In this document: one piece after another, positions 18,269 to 27,058 of the stretch
Layout: every line of letters begins with the position of its first letter
How positions within the stretch are numbered: the first letter of the stretch is position 1
Assembly (NCBI GenBank): GCA_017469845.1
Contig: JAFUFP010000041.1
Location: 112,913-176,912, forward strand
Direction: 5' to 3'
DNA length: 64,000 bases
DNA from: Bacteroidales bacterium
Lineage (GTDB): Bacteria; Bacteroidota; Bacteroidia; Bacteroidales; UBA932
Program-made: the position numbers and the translations under genes
Notes under the pieces: generated by a model
The model's input: the letters and a program-made list of their open reading frames with translations, nothing else
Told to the model about the DNA's origin: nothing
The model's database searches: none

Positions 18269-21049
18269 ATGAAAAGGAGAAGCATAGTTTTTTCTTTGTG
18301 GCTGTTGTCCGCACTCTTTGCAGAGGAACGTTCAATGGCGCAGGATACTACTTCTTCCATCGCAGGAGAGGTCATCGTCAGGCAACAGATTATCGAGCAG
18401 AGTTTGCAATACGACTTCCCGGTACAAGGGGCGGAAGTGGTACTCGTTTGCGGACGGGACACTTTGAAAACTGAAACGGATCTGCGTGGGGGCTTTACTT
18501 TTACAGGTCTTGTTCCGGGAGAAATCCATATGTCCATAAAAAAAGACGGATATGCTACGTTCTCGGAAAGTTTCGAAATTGTTCCGGGCAAAAATGTCAT
18601 TCTGGTCGATCTTTCTCCCTCCGGAGGGGACATAGAACCCTCCGTCGCAACATCCCGTCCCCCCGTAATGACGATGAAGGGAGACACTCTTGTATATAAT
18701 GCAGCTGCTATCGACAGACGCGAAGGGGACTATGCAATCGATATACTCAAGCAGCTCCCTGGCGTGGAAGTCCAAGGACGCAGTATCAGTATTGTTGGGC
18801 AAAACGTCAGAAGGACTTATGTCAACGGGGCGATGATATTCGGACAGGACCCGATGTCTTCCATGGAGAACCTGAAAGGTGAGCAGGTCCTGACAATGGA
18901 CGTTTACAAAGAGAAGAGTCCTGAAGAGACCATAGACGGCAACGCCCGTCCCAAAGACCTTGTCATCAACATAAATACCAAGGACCCGATATTCAGCGTC
19001 ACCGATATCCAGGCAAGGGCGATTGCGGGAGTGGATTTGGAGAACGATGATAAAGGAGAACATCAGACAAGGTATACAATCGGGACTAACGCCAAGTTCT
19101 TTTCCGAGAAGAATATCCTCACCGCCGACCTTATTACCGGTAACCTCGGGATGACGTCAAGTCTTATTTCTGTTGATCCTACGATTCAATCCAACTACAA
19201 AGAAGATACTTCTGTCAGTTTGGGTTTCGATCATTATTTTGGGTCTGCTTTCATAGGCGATGGCGTGCAGGGACGATACAATTTCACACACGGATGGGCA
19301 AGAAACAGAAGCAAGGCGTTGTCAGAGTATTTTGAAATGGAGTCCTTTCCCGGAAGGAATCAGGAAAGTGAGACGCTTGGAACGCAGAAAACAAAAACGC
19401 ATTCCTTCAATTCCACCCTAGCCTACAGGACCGCTCCCTTCTTATCGGTACGTTGGACTAATGCCTTGTCTTTCAGTTCGTTGGAATCCGAAAGAAACCT
19501 TTCGGAGACGACACTGATTCCCGAACATGACCCGATGCTGCGGGAAGAAAGGTTTTCACAGAACAACCGTTCCTGGAGTATTTCTGAAAACGTAACCGTT
19601 TCTCTGAGGAAAATCCGCAAGTATACCCCCTCTTTAGGGGTTTCAGTAGAAGCGGGAAGGAATAATCTTGATTCCTGGACTCTTGATACCCTCTCTTCTT
19701 CCTATTCCAGGCGGTATCTTACAAAGGACGGATCGGGTGTTTCAAGATCGCTGGGTTTAAGTTTCAGACAGCCGGTTGTGATGTATAACGATTCCAGGAA
19801 ACTGATTAACTTGATTTTGACGGGCGGATATACGGCGAAGAGGTCTTCGAAAATCCAGGAGGCCTATGACCTGCTGGACCCCGTACGTCCCGTGTTGAAT
19901 CCTGCGAATACCTTTGACTATACATTCAACGATGACAGATACTATCTGCTTGCCAATATGGTTTACGGCCGGATAGGTGGCATTTCGGTAATAGGCTCAT
20001 TGCAAATCTCCGCGGACAGGATAAGGGACCTTGAGAATCTTGATGGAAACCGGACGGAAAGGACTTTTTACAGTGTCTTGCCGGCCGTTAGTTTCACAAC
20101 GGGAAAAGGTTTCACCCTTTCCTATTCCTGTTCCGATATCATCCCGTCGGTTGAGCAGGTCAGGGATTATATAGATGATACGGACCCTTTGATGCTCAGA
20201 TCCGGTAATCCGGGAATAAAGAGAAGCTTGTCGCATTCCTTCAGTCTGAGCAGATATTCTTTGAATGTCAGTGAAGGAAAGCCTCAATATCGCATTGACA
20301 TTTCTGCCAATATCGTTACGGACCCGATTGTTTCCAAACTCGTCTTTTTCAATGAGGACACCGTCCTGACGGATTACAGGAATTATTCCGCACCTGCAGG
20401 ATCCGCCCTCAATATCCCGGAAAACTCCTCTCCGAGGTACAACTTTTCCGCAAGCGGATCCATAAACTACCACGTATACCTTGCAAAAGACAAGTTTCCT
20501 GTCAATTTGAACTTGGTGCCTTCCCTTTCGTATCAATCCATGCCACAATATTATGGTACAGTCTTCGACAGGACCGGGGAATTCAGAACCGGGGGAAGAT
20601 TCGGTGCCAACGGATCCTTTTCTTCGGCGTTGCGATATGGACTTCTTGCGTCGGTGGAATACTGTAATGTAAGGACCGCAAGCGGCAACAACGACATTTC
20701 TTCTTTGAATTCATCCTTGGGCGGCAACGTGAATCTCGAATTCATGCGCAACGCCCATATCAAGGGGTCCTACAGGTTCAACTTCTATAATTATCTTAAA
20801 TCCCGGAGGCAGGATGTATACCGGCATTATCTTGATCTGTCCATTGGCTGGAGTTTCCTAAAAAGGGCGCTTTCGGTGGATATCCTGGGAGTGGACCTCC
20901 TCAATAACGGGAAAACATTTTCAGCAAGCTCCGGGGCTTCTTCATATGTGCGGACGTGGACTCCTTCATACGGGAGGAGCATTTTGTTGAGTATCAGTTT
21001 CAGGTTCAATTCTTCCGGTGGCAAAATGGCTCCTGTTATCGCTTTATGA
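18269..21049 (+). CDS. Outer-membrane beta-barrel protein of the TonB-receptor-like type
   Basis: This 926-residue protein has a short signal peptide, a CnaB-like regulatory domain (about residues 28-115, including GGFTFTGLVPGEIHMSIKKD), a plug-like segment (LVYNAAAI, ILKQLPGVEVQGRSISIVGQ, VNGAMIFGQDPMSSMENL) and a long C-terminal region of alternating amphipathic strands ending in ILLSISFRFN. This matches the Bacteroidota outer-membrane family annotated as outer membrane beta-barrel or TonB-dependent-receptor-like. No SusC signature (VVVGYG) is present, and no SusD follows. It sits between a plug-stub paralogue and a metallo-beta-lactamase-fold lipoprotein, so it may import or sense a small substrate processed by that hydrolase; this is inference. 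Confidence 0.82.
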   Translation: MKRRSIVFSLWLLSALFAEERSMAQDTTSSIAGEVIVRQQIIEQSLQYDFPVQGAEVVLVCGRDTLKTETDLRGGFTFTGLVPGEIHMSIKKDGYATFSESFEIVPGKNVILVDLSPSGGDIEPSVATSRPPVMTMKGDTLVYNAAAIDRREGDYAIDILKQLPGVEVQGRSISIVGQNVRRTYVNGAMIFGQDPMSSMENLKGEQVLTMDVYKEKSPEETIDGNARPKDLVININTKDPIFSVTDIQARAIAGVDLENDDKGEHQTRYTIGTNAKFFSEKNILTADLITGNLGMTSSLISVDPTIQSNYKEDTSVSLGFDHYFGSAFIGDGVQGRYNFTHGWARNRSKALSEYFEMESFPGRNQESETLGTQKTKTHSFNSTLAYRTAPFLSVRWTNALSFSSLESERNLSETTLIPEHDPMLREERFSQNNRSWSISENVTVSLRKIRKYTPSLGVSVEAGRNNLDSWTLDTLSSSYSRRYLTKDGSGVSRSLGLSFRQPVVMYNDSRKLINLILTGGYTAKRSSKIQEAYDLLDPVRPVLNPANTFDYTFNDDRYYLLANMVYGRIGGISVIGSLQISADRIRDLENLDGNRTERTFYSVLPAVSFTTGKGFTLSYSCSDIIPSVEQVRDYIDDTDPLMLRSGNPGIKRSLSHSFSLSRYSLNVSEGKPQYRIDISANIVTDPIVSKLVFFNEDTVLTDYRNYSAPAGSALNIPENSSPRYNFSASGSINYHVYLAKDKFPVNLNLVPSLSYQSMPQYYGTVFDRTGEFRTGGRFGANGSFSSALRYGLLASVEYCNVRTASGNNDISSLNSSLGGNVNLEFMRNAHIKGSYRFNFYNYLKSRRQDVYRHYLDLSIGWSFLKRALSVDILGVDLLNNGKTFSASSGASSYVRTWTPSYGRSILLSISFRFNSSGGKMAPVIAL

Positions 21050-21117
21050 TTTCGGATCAAAAAGTTGTTGCGAAAAATAAGATAAGTTCCTAACTTTCGG
21101 AACAATAATCGTTTGCC

Positions 21118-22071
21118 ATGAAAAGATCTGTACTATTGCTTGCGGCCTTCGCAATGTTGTTCCTTTCGTCCTGCCATGAGGACGTGCCCCAGTGTTTTGA
21201 GGAAGGTCCCTATACGGTAACAACCCTGCAAAAAGGTATATATGACATCGAGGACAGCAATTCTTCCAATCCAGCCGGAGTTCAGGAAGGAGGAATGAAC
21301 AATTGTTCCAACATGTATCTTGTCCTCGGAAAGAAAAAGGCGCTTCTGATAGACCTTTCCAATGACATCAAATGGGCGGACAACGCTGCTGAGTCTCTCA
21401 GAAAAGTATTTTATGACCTGGCCGGAAAGCGGGAGAAGATAATAACAATCACTCACGCGCACGGAGATCATACAGGTATGCTACATGCGTTCGCTGATGA
21501 TCCGGAGATTTCATTCGTGCTTTCAAGAAAGGATTTCGGAAATGACAAAAGGTTCCCGCAGGAAAGGACAACAATCATTGACGGAGGATATGTCTTTGAC
21601 CTTGGAGGCGTGAAGTTGGACGCCATAGATGTCCAGGGGCATACTCCCGGTTCGATGGCCTTCTATGTTGAGGGCCGCAATGCTGTTTTTACCGGGGATG
21701 CCGTAGGCTCAGGGAGCGGGGTGTGGATATTCTCATTTGATGGATTCAAACAGTTTGAGAAAGGCCTTGCCAACCTCATATCATTTCTGGAGGAACCCGC
21801 CAATGGAGTAAACCTTGACGACCTCACGGTTTATGGGGCGCATGCCTGGCAGAAAGGAGAAAAGCCGAAACTTGGGATGCAATATCTGTACGATATGCAG
21901 GGGGTCGTTGACGATATCAATGCCGCCAAGGCCCAGTGGGAACCATACAATGCGGGATTCCCGATGCTGAACGCCAATTTCAAGCACGGCGAAAGCGTTA
22001 TTACTTGGAGCACTGATTCTTATGCCCGGCTTTGCGCCGAAAAAGGGATAGAGATAGGTATCTTGGAATAA
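21118..22071 (+). CDS. Metallo-beta-lactamase-fold hydrolase lipoprotein
   Basis: This 317-residue protein has a lipoprotein signal (LLAAFAMLFLSSC) and the metal-binding motif of the metallo-beta-lactamase fold, THAHGDHTG. Later ligand positions are also visible: GHTPGS, TGDAVGSG and GAHAW. The family hydrolyses lactams, thioesters, phosphodiesters or lactones; nothing here identifies the substrate. It should be tethered to the outer or inner membrane. It begins 68 bases after the barrel gene and is the last gene before a terminator, so it is probably the third gene of that operon. Confidence 0.88.
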   Translation: MKRSVLLLAAFAMLFLSSCHEDVPQCFEEGPYTVTTLQKGIYDIEDSNSSNPAGVQEGGMNNCSNMYLVLGKKKALLIDLSNDIKWADNAAESLRKVFYDLAGKREKIITITHAHGDHTGMLHAFADDPEISFVLSRKDFGNDKRFPQERTTIIDGGYVFDLGGVKLDAIDVQGHTPGSMAFYVEGRNAVFTGDAVGSGSGVWIFSFDGFKQFEKGLANLISFLEEPANGVNLDDLTVYGAHAWQKGEKPKLGMQYLYDMQGVVDDINAAKAQWEPYNAGFPMLNANFKHGESVITWSTDSYARLCAEKGIEIGILE

Positions 22072-22108
22072 TCGGTGACAATAGCCGGTAACTAAACAAC
22101 GAAACAAA

Positions 22109-22143
22109 GGGATGGAAACCATCATGGCTCCATCCCCTTTTTT
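22109..22143. terminator. Terminator between metallo-hydrolase and carboxylesterase genes
   Basis: GGGATGGA (22109-22116) pairs with TCCATCCC (22129-22136), followed by a long T-run on the plus strand and preceded by A residues. The flanking genes converge here. Confidence 0.7.
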
Positions 22144-22163
22144 CATAAGAACCCTTCTCTTTC

Positions 22164-23618
22164 TCAGAAATTCCAACGGAAGGGTTCCTGCTCAGCCATG
22201 GCCTTTATGATCGGATCGTCGTCGTAGACAAGCTTCGTTTCGACATCAAAAATCATGGTCGGCTTCGTTTCGGGATTGTAGGGTTCCCAGGAGAGTTTCT
22301 TGATGCTGGGGTTGCCGTCTTTCGCGAATGATACCCAGACGTCGCTCATCTTGTCGGCAAGGGCGTAGGCTTCCTTCTCAGTTCCTGTCATGTGCCTACC
22401 GAGATAGATGTTGTTGAAGACGAAAGATATCTCCATATTGTGCATGGACTTCAATGCACCGTCGAGGATGGGGGAATTCTTGGCGAAGATGTAGAGGTAT
22501 TCGGGAGCACCTTTCCAAGCGTAGCGGACATCGAGTTCGGCGGTCGCTCCGGCCCTGGAGGTCGCTTCGGAGTAGTTGTGTCCGACAATGACGGGGACGT
22601 CTCCTGAAATCGCTTCAACTTCGGGAGCACCCAGCTGGTAAGGAAGAACCTCTCCGTCACGGACAGGACCTACGCCCATCATCCCGACATTGACCCCGGC
22701 TGCACGCAGATTGGCAGTAGCTTTCTTCGAGGCTTCAAGCAGTTCCGTATAAGGAACCTCCTGAATCTTGTCGATCGTCTTTTCGTCAAGGCCGAGAGCT
22801 TTGGCGGTCTCAATTCCGATCTGCCGTGAAGCCTCGGGCTCAGTGACGGTCATTATCGCTCCGCTTTGGACGGCAGCTTTGTTGAAAAGGCCTTTGGCCG
22901 ACGGGGCGGCAAGCAGGATGTTCACTTTTCCGCCACCTCCCGACTGACCGAATATCATCACGTTGTCGGGATCTCCGCCGAAGTTGCTGATATTCTCCTT
23001 CACCCATTTCAGGGCCATGATCATATCCATGACGCCCGCGACTCCCGAATATTTGTATTTCTCTCCGAAGGCGGAGAGGTCGAGATATCCTACGACATTG
23101 AGACGGTGATTGAGGTTCACAAGGACAACGTCCTTCTTCGCCAGGTTCGCTCCGTCGTAGAAGGGAAGTTCACTTCCCGCACCCATTGAATATCCTCCGC
23201 CGTGAAGCCATACCATCACGGGACGTTTCTTTCCGTCATTGATCCCTTTGGTCCAGACGTTGAGGACTTGGCAATCTTCGCTCTGGGTGCCGTCGTCCCA
23301 ATGGAACATGAAGGCCTGTTTGTCGCTCTGCCATCCCGTCCTGACGTCTTGGGGAGACTGAGGACCATAATAAAGGCAGCTTCTGACGCCTTCCCAAGAA
23401 TCCGGTTCTTCCGGAGCCATGAACCTTTCGGCCTTGGCATATGGAATGCCCTTGAAAGTGTAGATTCCGTCCTCGATGTAACCGGACACGGCACCATATT
23501 GTGTCTGAACGACTGCATCCGTCGAGTTTACGATGATTGAGGGCCCTTTGTCGTAAGGGTTGCTGCAGCAGGCTGCCGCGAGGGCGGCAATGCCGATGAA
23601 TGTGAATGACTTTCTCAT
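22164..23618 (-). CDS. Type-B carboxylesterase/lipase-family lipoprotein
   Basis: This 484-residue protein is a type-B carboxylesterase with an alpha/beta-hydrolase fold. The nucleophile elbow is GQSGGGG, following NISNFGGDPDNVMIF as in the family. The oxyanion-hole segment is WLHGGGYSMGAG. The catalytic histidine is probably the one in MHNMEISFVF, matching the family motif before the lid. The C-terminal WEPYNPETKPTMIFD is also a family hallmark. The ATG at 23618 starts a lipoprotein signal (FIGIAALAAACC); upstream in-frame starts give no signal peptide. The family acts on carboxylic esters, and the substrate is unknown. It is transcribed alone toward the metallo-hydrolase operon. Confidence 0.9.
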   Translation of the reverse strand: MRKSFTFIGIAALAAACCSNPYDKGPSIIVNSTDAVVQTQYGAVSGYIEDGIYTFKGIPYAKAERFMAPEEPDSWEGVRSCLYYGPQSPQDVRTGWQSDKQAFMFHWDDGTQSEDCQVLNVWTKGINDGKKRPVMVWLHGGGYSMGAGSELPFYDGANLAKKDVVLVNLNHRLNVVGYLDLSAFGEKYKYSGVAGVMDMIMALKWVKENISNFGGDPDNVMIFGQSGGGGKVNILLAAPSAKGLFNKAAVQSGAIMTVTEPEASRQIGIETAKALGLDEKTIDKIQEVPYTELLEASKKATANLRAAGVNVGMMGVGPVRDGEVLPYQLGAPEVEAISGDVPVIVGHNYSEATSRAGATAELDVRYAWKGAPEYLYIFAKNSPILDGALKSMHNMEISFVFNNIYLGRHMTGTEKEAYALADKMSDVWVSFAKDGNPSIKKLSWEPYNPETKPTMIFDVETKLVYDDDPIIKAMAEQEPFRWNF

Positions 23619-23765
23619 ATTCGGTGAGTTTTTGTTCTGCCGAAAGATAGTAAACAAAGAGAAGAACGGTTGTGCGATTTCGCTGAAATGCTCTACCGTA
23701 TCGTCAGGAGAGTGAAATCCGTGGAAAGAAGAGCCAAAAAGACACAAATTCATATCCAAATGTAT

Positions 23766-23773
23766 TATATTTG
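23766..23773 (+). promoter_or_regulatory. -7 promoter box for the 231- and 183-residue envelope genes
   Basis: TATATTTG is an exact TAnnTTTG match about 95 bases before the ATG at 23868. The predicted leader holds an inverted repeat, ATTCACCT (23780-23787) and AGGTGAAT (23838-23845), which may fold or bind a regulator. Confidence 0.5.
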
Positions 23774-23867
23774 CATACTATTCACCTTAAATGGAAAAAT
23801 CAAACGACGGTCATCATAGTGTATGTTCTCCTTCTTCAGGTGAATGATGTTTTAAAACCATTTTAGC

Positions 23868-24563
23868 ATGAAAAGAATCATTTCAATCGTGATTGCCTCC
23901 CTCATGGCAGTCAACGCATTTTCCCAATCATCCGAAGACGCCCTTGTCTTGGCGTCATCCAAGAATGAAACGGTCAAATTTGAGGCCTTCGAGCATATAG
24001 GATATGGCTACAGCTTCACAAAAAGCAAGGATTTTGACCCTTCGACCGGTTGGGAGTTCTTTGTGAATGTGCTTGATTTGGGAATTTATCCGGCTGAAAA
24101 CTTCGGAATAGATATGGGAGTTGATCTCCTGTTCAACGTCTTCAATCAGAAGAACGCCGTCTTCTTCCTCGACTCTGACAGAAACATCCGTTCCGTAGCC
24201 GCTCCTGTTTATCTTGCCGACATTGCGGACATCAAGAAAGTGCGCAGTGATTTCAGCACATTCAGTTTCAATGTTCCACTGTTGTTCAAAGCCATTTTCA
24301 ACGATTTCAGCATCGGAGTGGGAGTGGAAGGAAGTTGGAACGTGACCGGTGGTACGGATTATAACTACAGGTCCAATAATCATCGGACCAGAGTCTCCGA
24401 AAACAAGGCCAAGGTCAATCCTTTCTCTTATGGTTTTCTTGCCACAATCGCTCTGAATGACGGCGGAATATATTTCAGATATCATCCCAAGTCTTCTCAT
24501 CTTCTTCCCGAAGACGGTCTTGACTTGAGTTACATGACTCTCGGTATCGCATTCAATTTCTGA
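23868..24563 (+). CDS. Predicted outer-membrane barrel protein, function unknown
   Basis: This 231-residue protein begins with a signal peptide (IISIVIASLMAVNAFSQ). The rest alternates hydrophobic and polar residues in strand-like segments (FEHIGYGYSFTKS, WEFFVNVLDLGIYPA, FSYGFLATIALNDG) and ends with an aromatic residue (MTLGIAFNF), as small outer-membrane barrels do. I cannot assign a named family. It is 46 bases upstream of another small exported protein and probably shares its transcript. Confidence 0.7.
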   Translation: MKRIISIVIASLMAVNAFSQSSEDALVLASSKNETVKFEAFEHIGYGYSFTKSKDFDPSTGWEFFVNVLDLGIYPAENFGIDMGVDLLFNVFNQKNAVFFLDSDRNIRSVAAPVYLADIADIKKVRSDFSTFSFNVPLLFKAIFNDFSIGVGVEGSWNVTGGTDYNYRSNNHRTRVSENKAKVNPFSYGFLATIALNDGGIYFRYHPKSSHLLPEDGLDLSYMTLGIAFNF

Positions 24564-24609
24564 TGCGGGGGGCTGAGCCGTCTTTCAGAAACAAACAAAA
24601 CAGATTGAG

Positions 24610-25161
24610 ATGAAAAAATCATTGTTCGCCATAGTCCTCGCCCTGATGTTCTCTTCCGCGGCATTCGGGCAGGCATCGATTCTTGGCACCTGGCGCACCG
24701 AATTCTCGGAAAGCGAGAGCGGTCAGGAAGAGGATGTCTCGGCAGAGATGTCCGTCAAAGCCTTTGATGAATTCACTTTGAGCGGGAACACCTACAGCCG
24801 CAACTTCTCGATGGTCATGAACATATCAGGAGAGAGCACCAAGGAGGCCCAGAAGCTTGATATCAAGTTGACCGTCAAAGGATCCATCAAAGGAACCTGG
24901 ACATACGTCGACGGAATCCTTTCCATGGTTCCGGACAAGAAAGCCAAACCGAATATCGAAGTTGAATCAGAGGGCCTTCCGGGTATTGCGAAAACCCTTC
25001 TGGTCGCTCCTCTTAAGAAAGAGATCAAGAATGCCCTCATTGAGCCGGAAAAAGAGCAAGTGCTCTCTTTGACCGAGACGGAGATGGTCCTCAGGGAGAT
25101 TCCTGATCCGAAGAAGAAAGACACGGAGCCTGTGGAAGACGTCACCTATAAACGCAAATAA
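24610..25161 (+). CDS. Small exported lipocalin-like protein, function unknown
   Basis: This 183-residue protein has a signal peptide (SLFAIVLALMFSSAAFGQ). The mature part begins with ILGTWRTEF, a pattern typical of lipocalin-like or META-like domains, and continues with alternating strands (LSGNTYSRNFSMVMN, LTVKGSIKGTWTYVDGIL, TETEMVLREI). No catalytic motif is visible. It is second in a likely two-gene unit that ends at a strong bidirectional terminator. Confidence 0.65.
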   Translation: MKKSLFAIVLALMFSSAAFGQASILGTWRTEFSESESGQEEDVSAEMSVKAFDEFTLSGNTYSRNFSMVMNISGESTKEAQKLDIKLTVKGSIKGTWTYVDGILSMVPDKKAKPNIEVESEGLPGIAKTLLVAPLKKEIKNALIEPEKEQVLSLTETEMVLREIPDPKKKDTEPVEDVTYKRK

Positions 25162-25197
25162 GCGTTCAGGAGTCCCGTCAGCGATTGGCCATAAGAT

Positions 25198-25240
25198 AAT
25201 CCGCCACAAGAGAATGCATCTCAAGTGGCGGATTTCTTAT
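25198..25240. terminator. Bidirectional terminator at the PUL boundary
   Basis: AATCCGCCAC (25198-25207) and GTGGCGGATT (25225-25234) form a perfect 10-base stem with a 17-base loop, followed by TCTTAT. A second GC-rich hairpin (about 25249-25273) lies between it and the SusD1 stop. Together they close the polysaccharide locus on the minus strand and the small exported genes on the plus strand. Confidence 0.78.
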
Positions 25241-25300
25241 ACAAGGAGCCGCCCCCGCAAACGGAGACGGCCCCAAGTCCCATATCAATCAACCCAGTAA

Positions 25301-27046
25301 CTATTTGAAAGTATAAGGTAAGTCACCTTTGGCCCATGTTGTTCCATCTCCCCATCCGGGATTCTGTTCCAGAACACCTTCGGAAAGAGTCACCTGGTCT
25401 TCAGGAATCTTGAAGAAGCCTCCACCGGTCGCTTTGTAGCGCTCCATGAAGTCGACAGTGAACTTGTAAGTGCCTGTAGCCTTTTCGTTCAGAATGTTGT
25501 TTCCGACCTGATTCCTGACGATTTCCTGGACATCTCCCCAACGGCGCAGATCATTCCAGCGGATCGCCTCGAAGCAGAGCTCATATCTGCGCTCTTTCTT
25601 GAGGGCTTCCAGGCTGTAGGCGATGTCGGGGAGTCCCGCACGCTGCCTTACGGCATTCATGCCGCTCTTTCCGTTGTATATGGTCTTTCCGTCAGTCAAT
25701 TCCGAGTGCATCAGCAGAACATCGGCGAAGCGCAGCCAGACAAGAGACTGGGTCAAGCCGGTCTGGCGGTTGTTTTCACTTCCGTAGAAGTATCCGTAGC
25801 TCAGCATTCTCTGCCCTTCGGAGTTGTATGCCTCACATCCGACGTATTTCTTTGCGAGAAGGTTCGTGTTCTCCACTTCCTTCGCCTTGTCTCCGGCATA
25901 ATTGGGGATTTCCACAAGACGGTCACAGATGGATCCCGTCCTTCTGTAATCTCCGGCATAATCGGGATCCTTCTCCCAATCAGTCCAGAGCTTTTCGCAT
26001 ACCGGACCGTTGGAATAGCCCTGAACGGAGAACGGGAATGCGTCGGCGGTAGTCTTGCGCAGACTGTAGAATTCGACGACCCTGTTGTGACGCAACTGAG
26101 CGTCGGCACTCCAACCCGGTTTGTTCGACATCTTCACGGCGAACATGTTTTCCTTGTTCTCGTCGGTTTCCCAGTTGAGATTGTTGTCTATGTCGTACTT
26201 ATAATCCTTTCCTGTATAAGGATTGGTGTAAGGCCAGAGATTCCTCTGGTCGGAAACCAGGCCGTATCCGCTGTTCTGGATACAGTCCTCAAGCCAGGTT
26301 GCGACCTGGGATTTGGAGATGGAACCGCCTTCGTCTGCGGGCAGGGGAAGGTCGGATTTTCCGTAGAATCCGGTATAGAACAGCCATACCCTTGCCATCA
26401 TTCCTTCAGCGGACCAGCGTGATGCTCTTCCGTCCCCGAACTGGGGATATTTGGTGGCGGGACCATATTCTATGGCTTTCTTCAGGTCAGATGCGATTTG
26501 GGCATAAATCTCGTCCGGGGTCGCCCTCGGCAGGTTCTGCGGCTCCGTACTGAGGACCAGGGGAACACCGTTGAATACTTGTGCGAGGTTGAAGTAATAG
26601 AACGCGCGAAGGAAATGTATCTCGCACAGAAGTTGGTCTTTCGCGGCCTTTGAACTCCACTCGGTCACTTTGTCGATAGTCTCCAAGGCGTTGTTTGCCC
26701 TGTTGATGCCGGCATACCTCTGCTTCCAGCACGGTCCCATCCAGTTGGTGTAGGAGTTCATCAGGCGGTCAACACCCTGGGCGCCGATGTTGCTCTGGCT
26801 TCCACCTCCCAGACGGTCATCGGATGCGATATCGAAGATGAAGAAAGGATCTTCCTCGGGGTCCGCCAGGTTCCTGTTCATGACGGAGTAAATTCCGTTC
26901 ACCATCTGGACGGCATCCGTCTCGTTTACGGGGAAGTTGGAAGTGTCCTTCTTGGTGAGGTTCTGAGTATCCAGGAAATCATCACAGCCGCTCATCAGCA
27001 TCATGCACAATGCAGCCGCTGTCAGATATATGTAATTCTTTTTCAT
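25301..27046 (-). CDS. SusD/RagB-family glycan-binding lipoprotein (pair 1)
   Basis: This 581-residue protein is a SusD-like surface lipoprotein that forms the lid of a SusC transporter and captures oligosaccharides. The signal ends in a lipobox (CMMLMSGC) followed by DDFLDTQN, typical of SusD. The helical TPR-like scaffold is visible in AEIHFLRAFYYFNLAQVFNGVPLV and WLRFADVLLMHSEL, and the C-terminal KKERRYELCFEAIRWNDLRRWG is a strong family hallmark. The ATG at 27046 is chosen because it gives the shortest clean lipoprotein signal. It starts 12 bases after the SusC1 stop and is the last gene of the 12-gene run. Confidence 0.95.
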   Translation of the reverse strand: MKKNYIYLTAAALCMMLMSGCDDFLDTQNLTKKDTSNFPVNETDAVQMVNGIYSVMNRNLADPEEDPFFIFDIASDDRLGGGSQSNIGAQGVDRLMNSYTNWMGPCWKQRYAGINRANNALETIDKVTEWSSKAAKDQLLCEIHFLRAFYYFNLAQVFNGVPLVLSTEPQNLPRATPDEIYAQIASDLKKAIEYGPATKYPQFGDGRASRWSAEGMMARVWLFYTGFYGKSDLPLPADEGGSISKSQVATWLEDCIQNSGYGLVSDQRNLWPYTNPYTGKDYKYDIDNNLNWETDENKENMFAVKMSNKPGWSADAQLRHNRVVEFYSLRKTTADAFPFSVQGYSNGPVCEKLWTDWEKDPDYAGDYRRTGSICDRLVEIPNYAGDKAKEVENTNLLAKKYVGCEAYNSEGQRMLSYGYFYGSENNRQTGLTQSLVWLRFADVLLMHSELTDGKTIYNGKSGMNAVRQRAGLPDIAYSLEALKKERRYELCFEAIRWNDLRRWGDVQEIVRNQVGNNILNEKATGTYKFTVDFMERYKATGGGFFKIPEDQVTLSEGVLEQNPGWGDGTTWAKGDLPYTFK

Positions 27047-27058
27047 GATTCTCATTGA

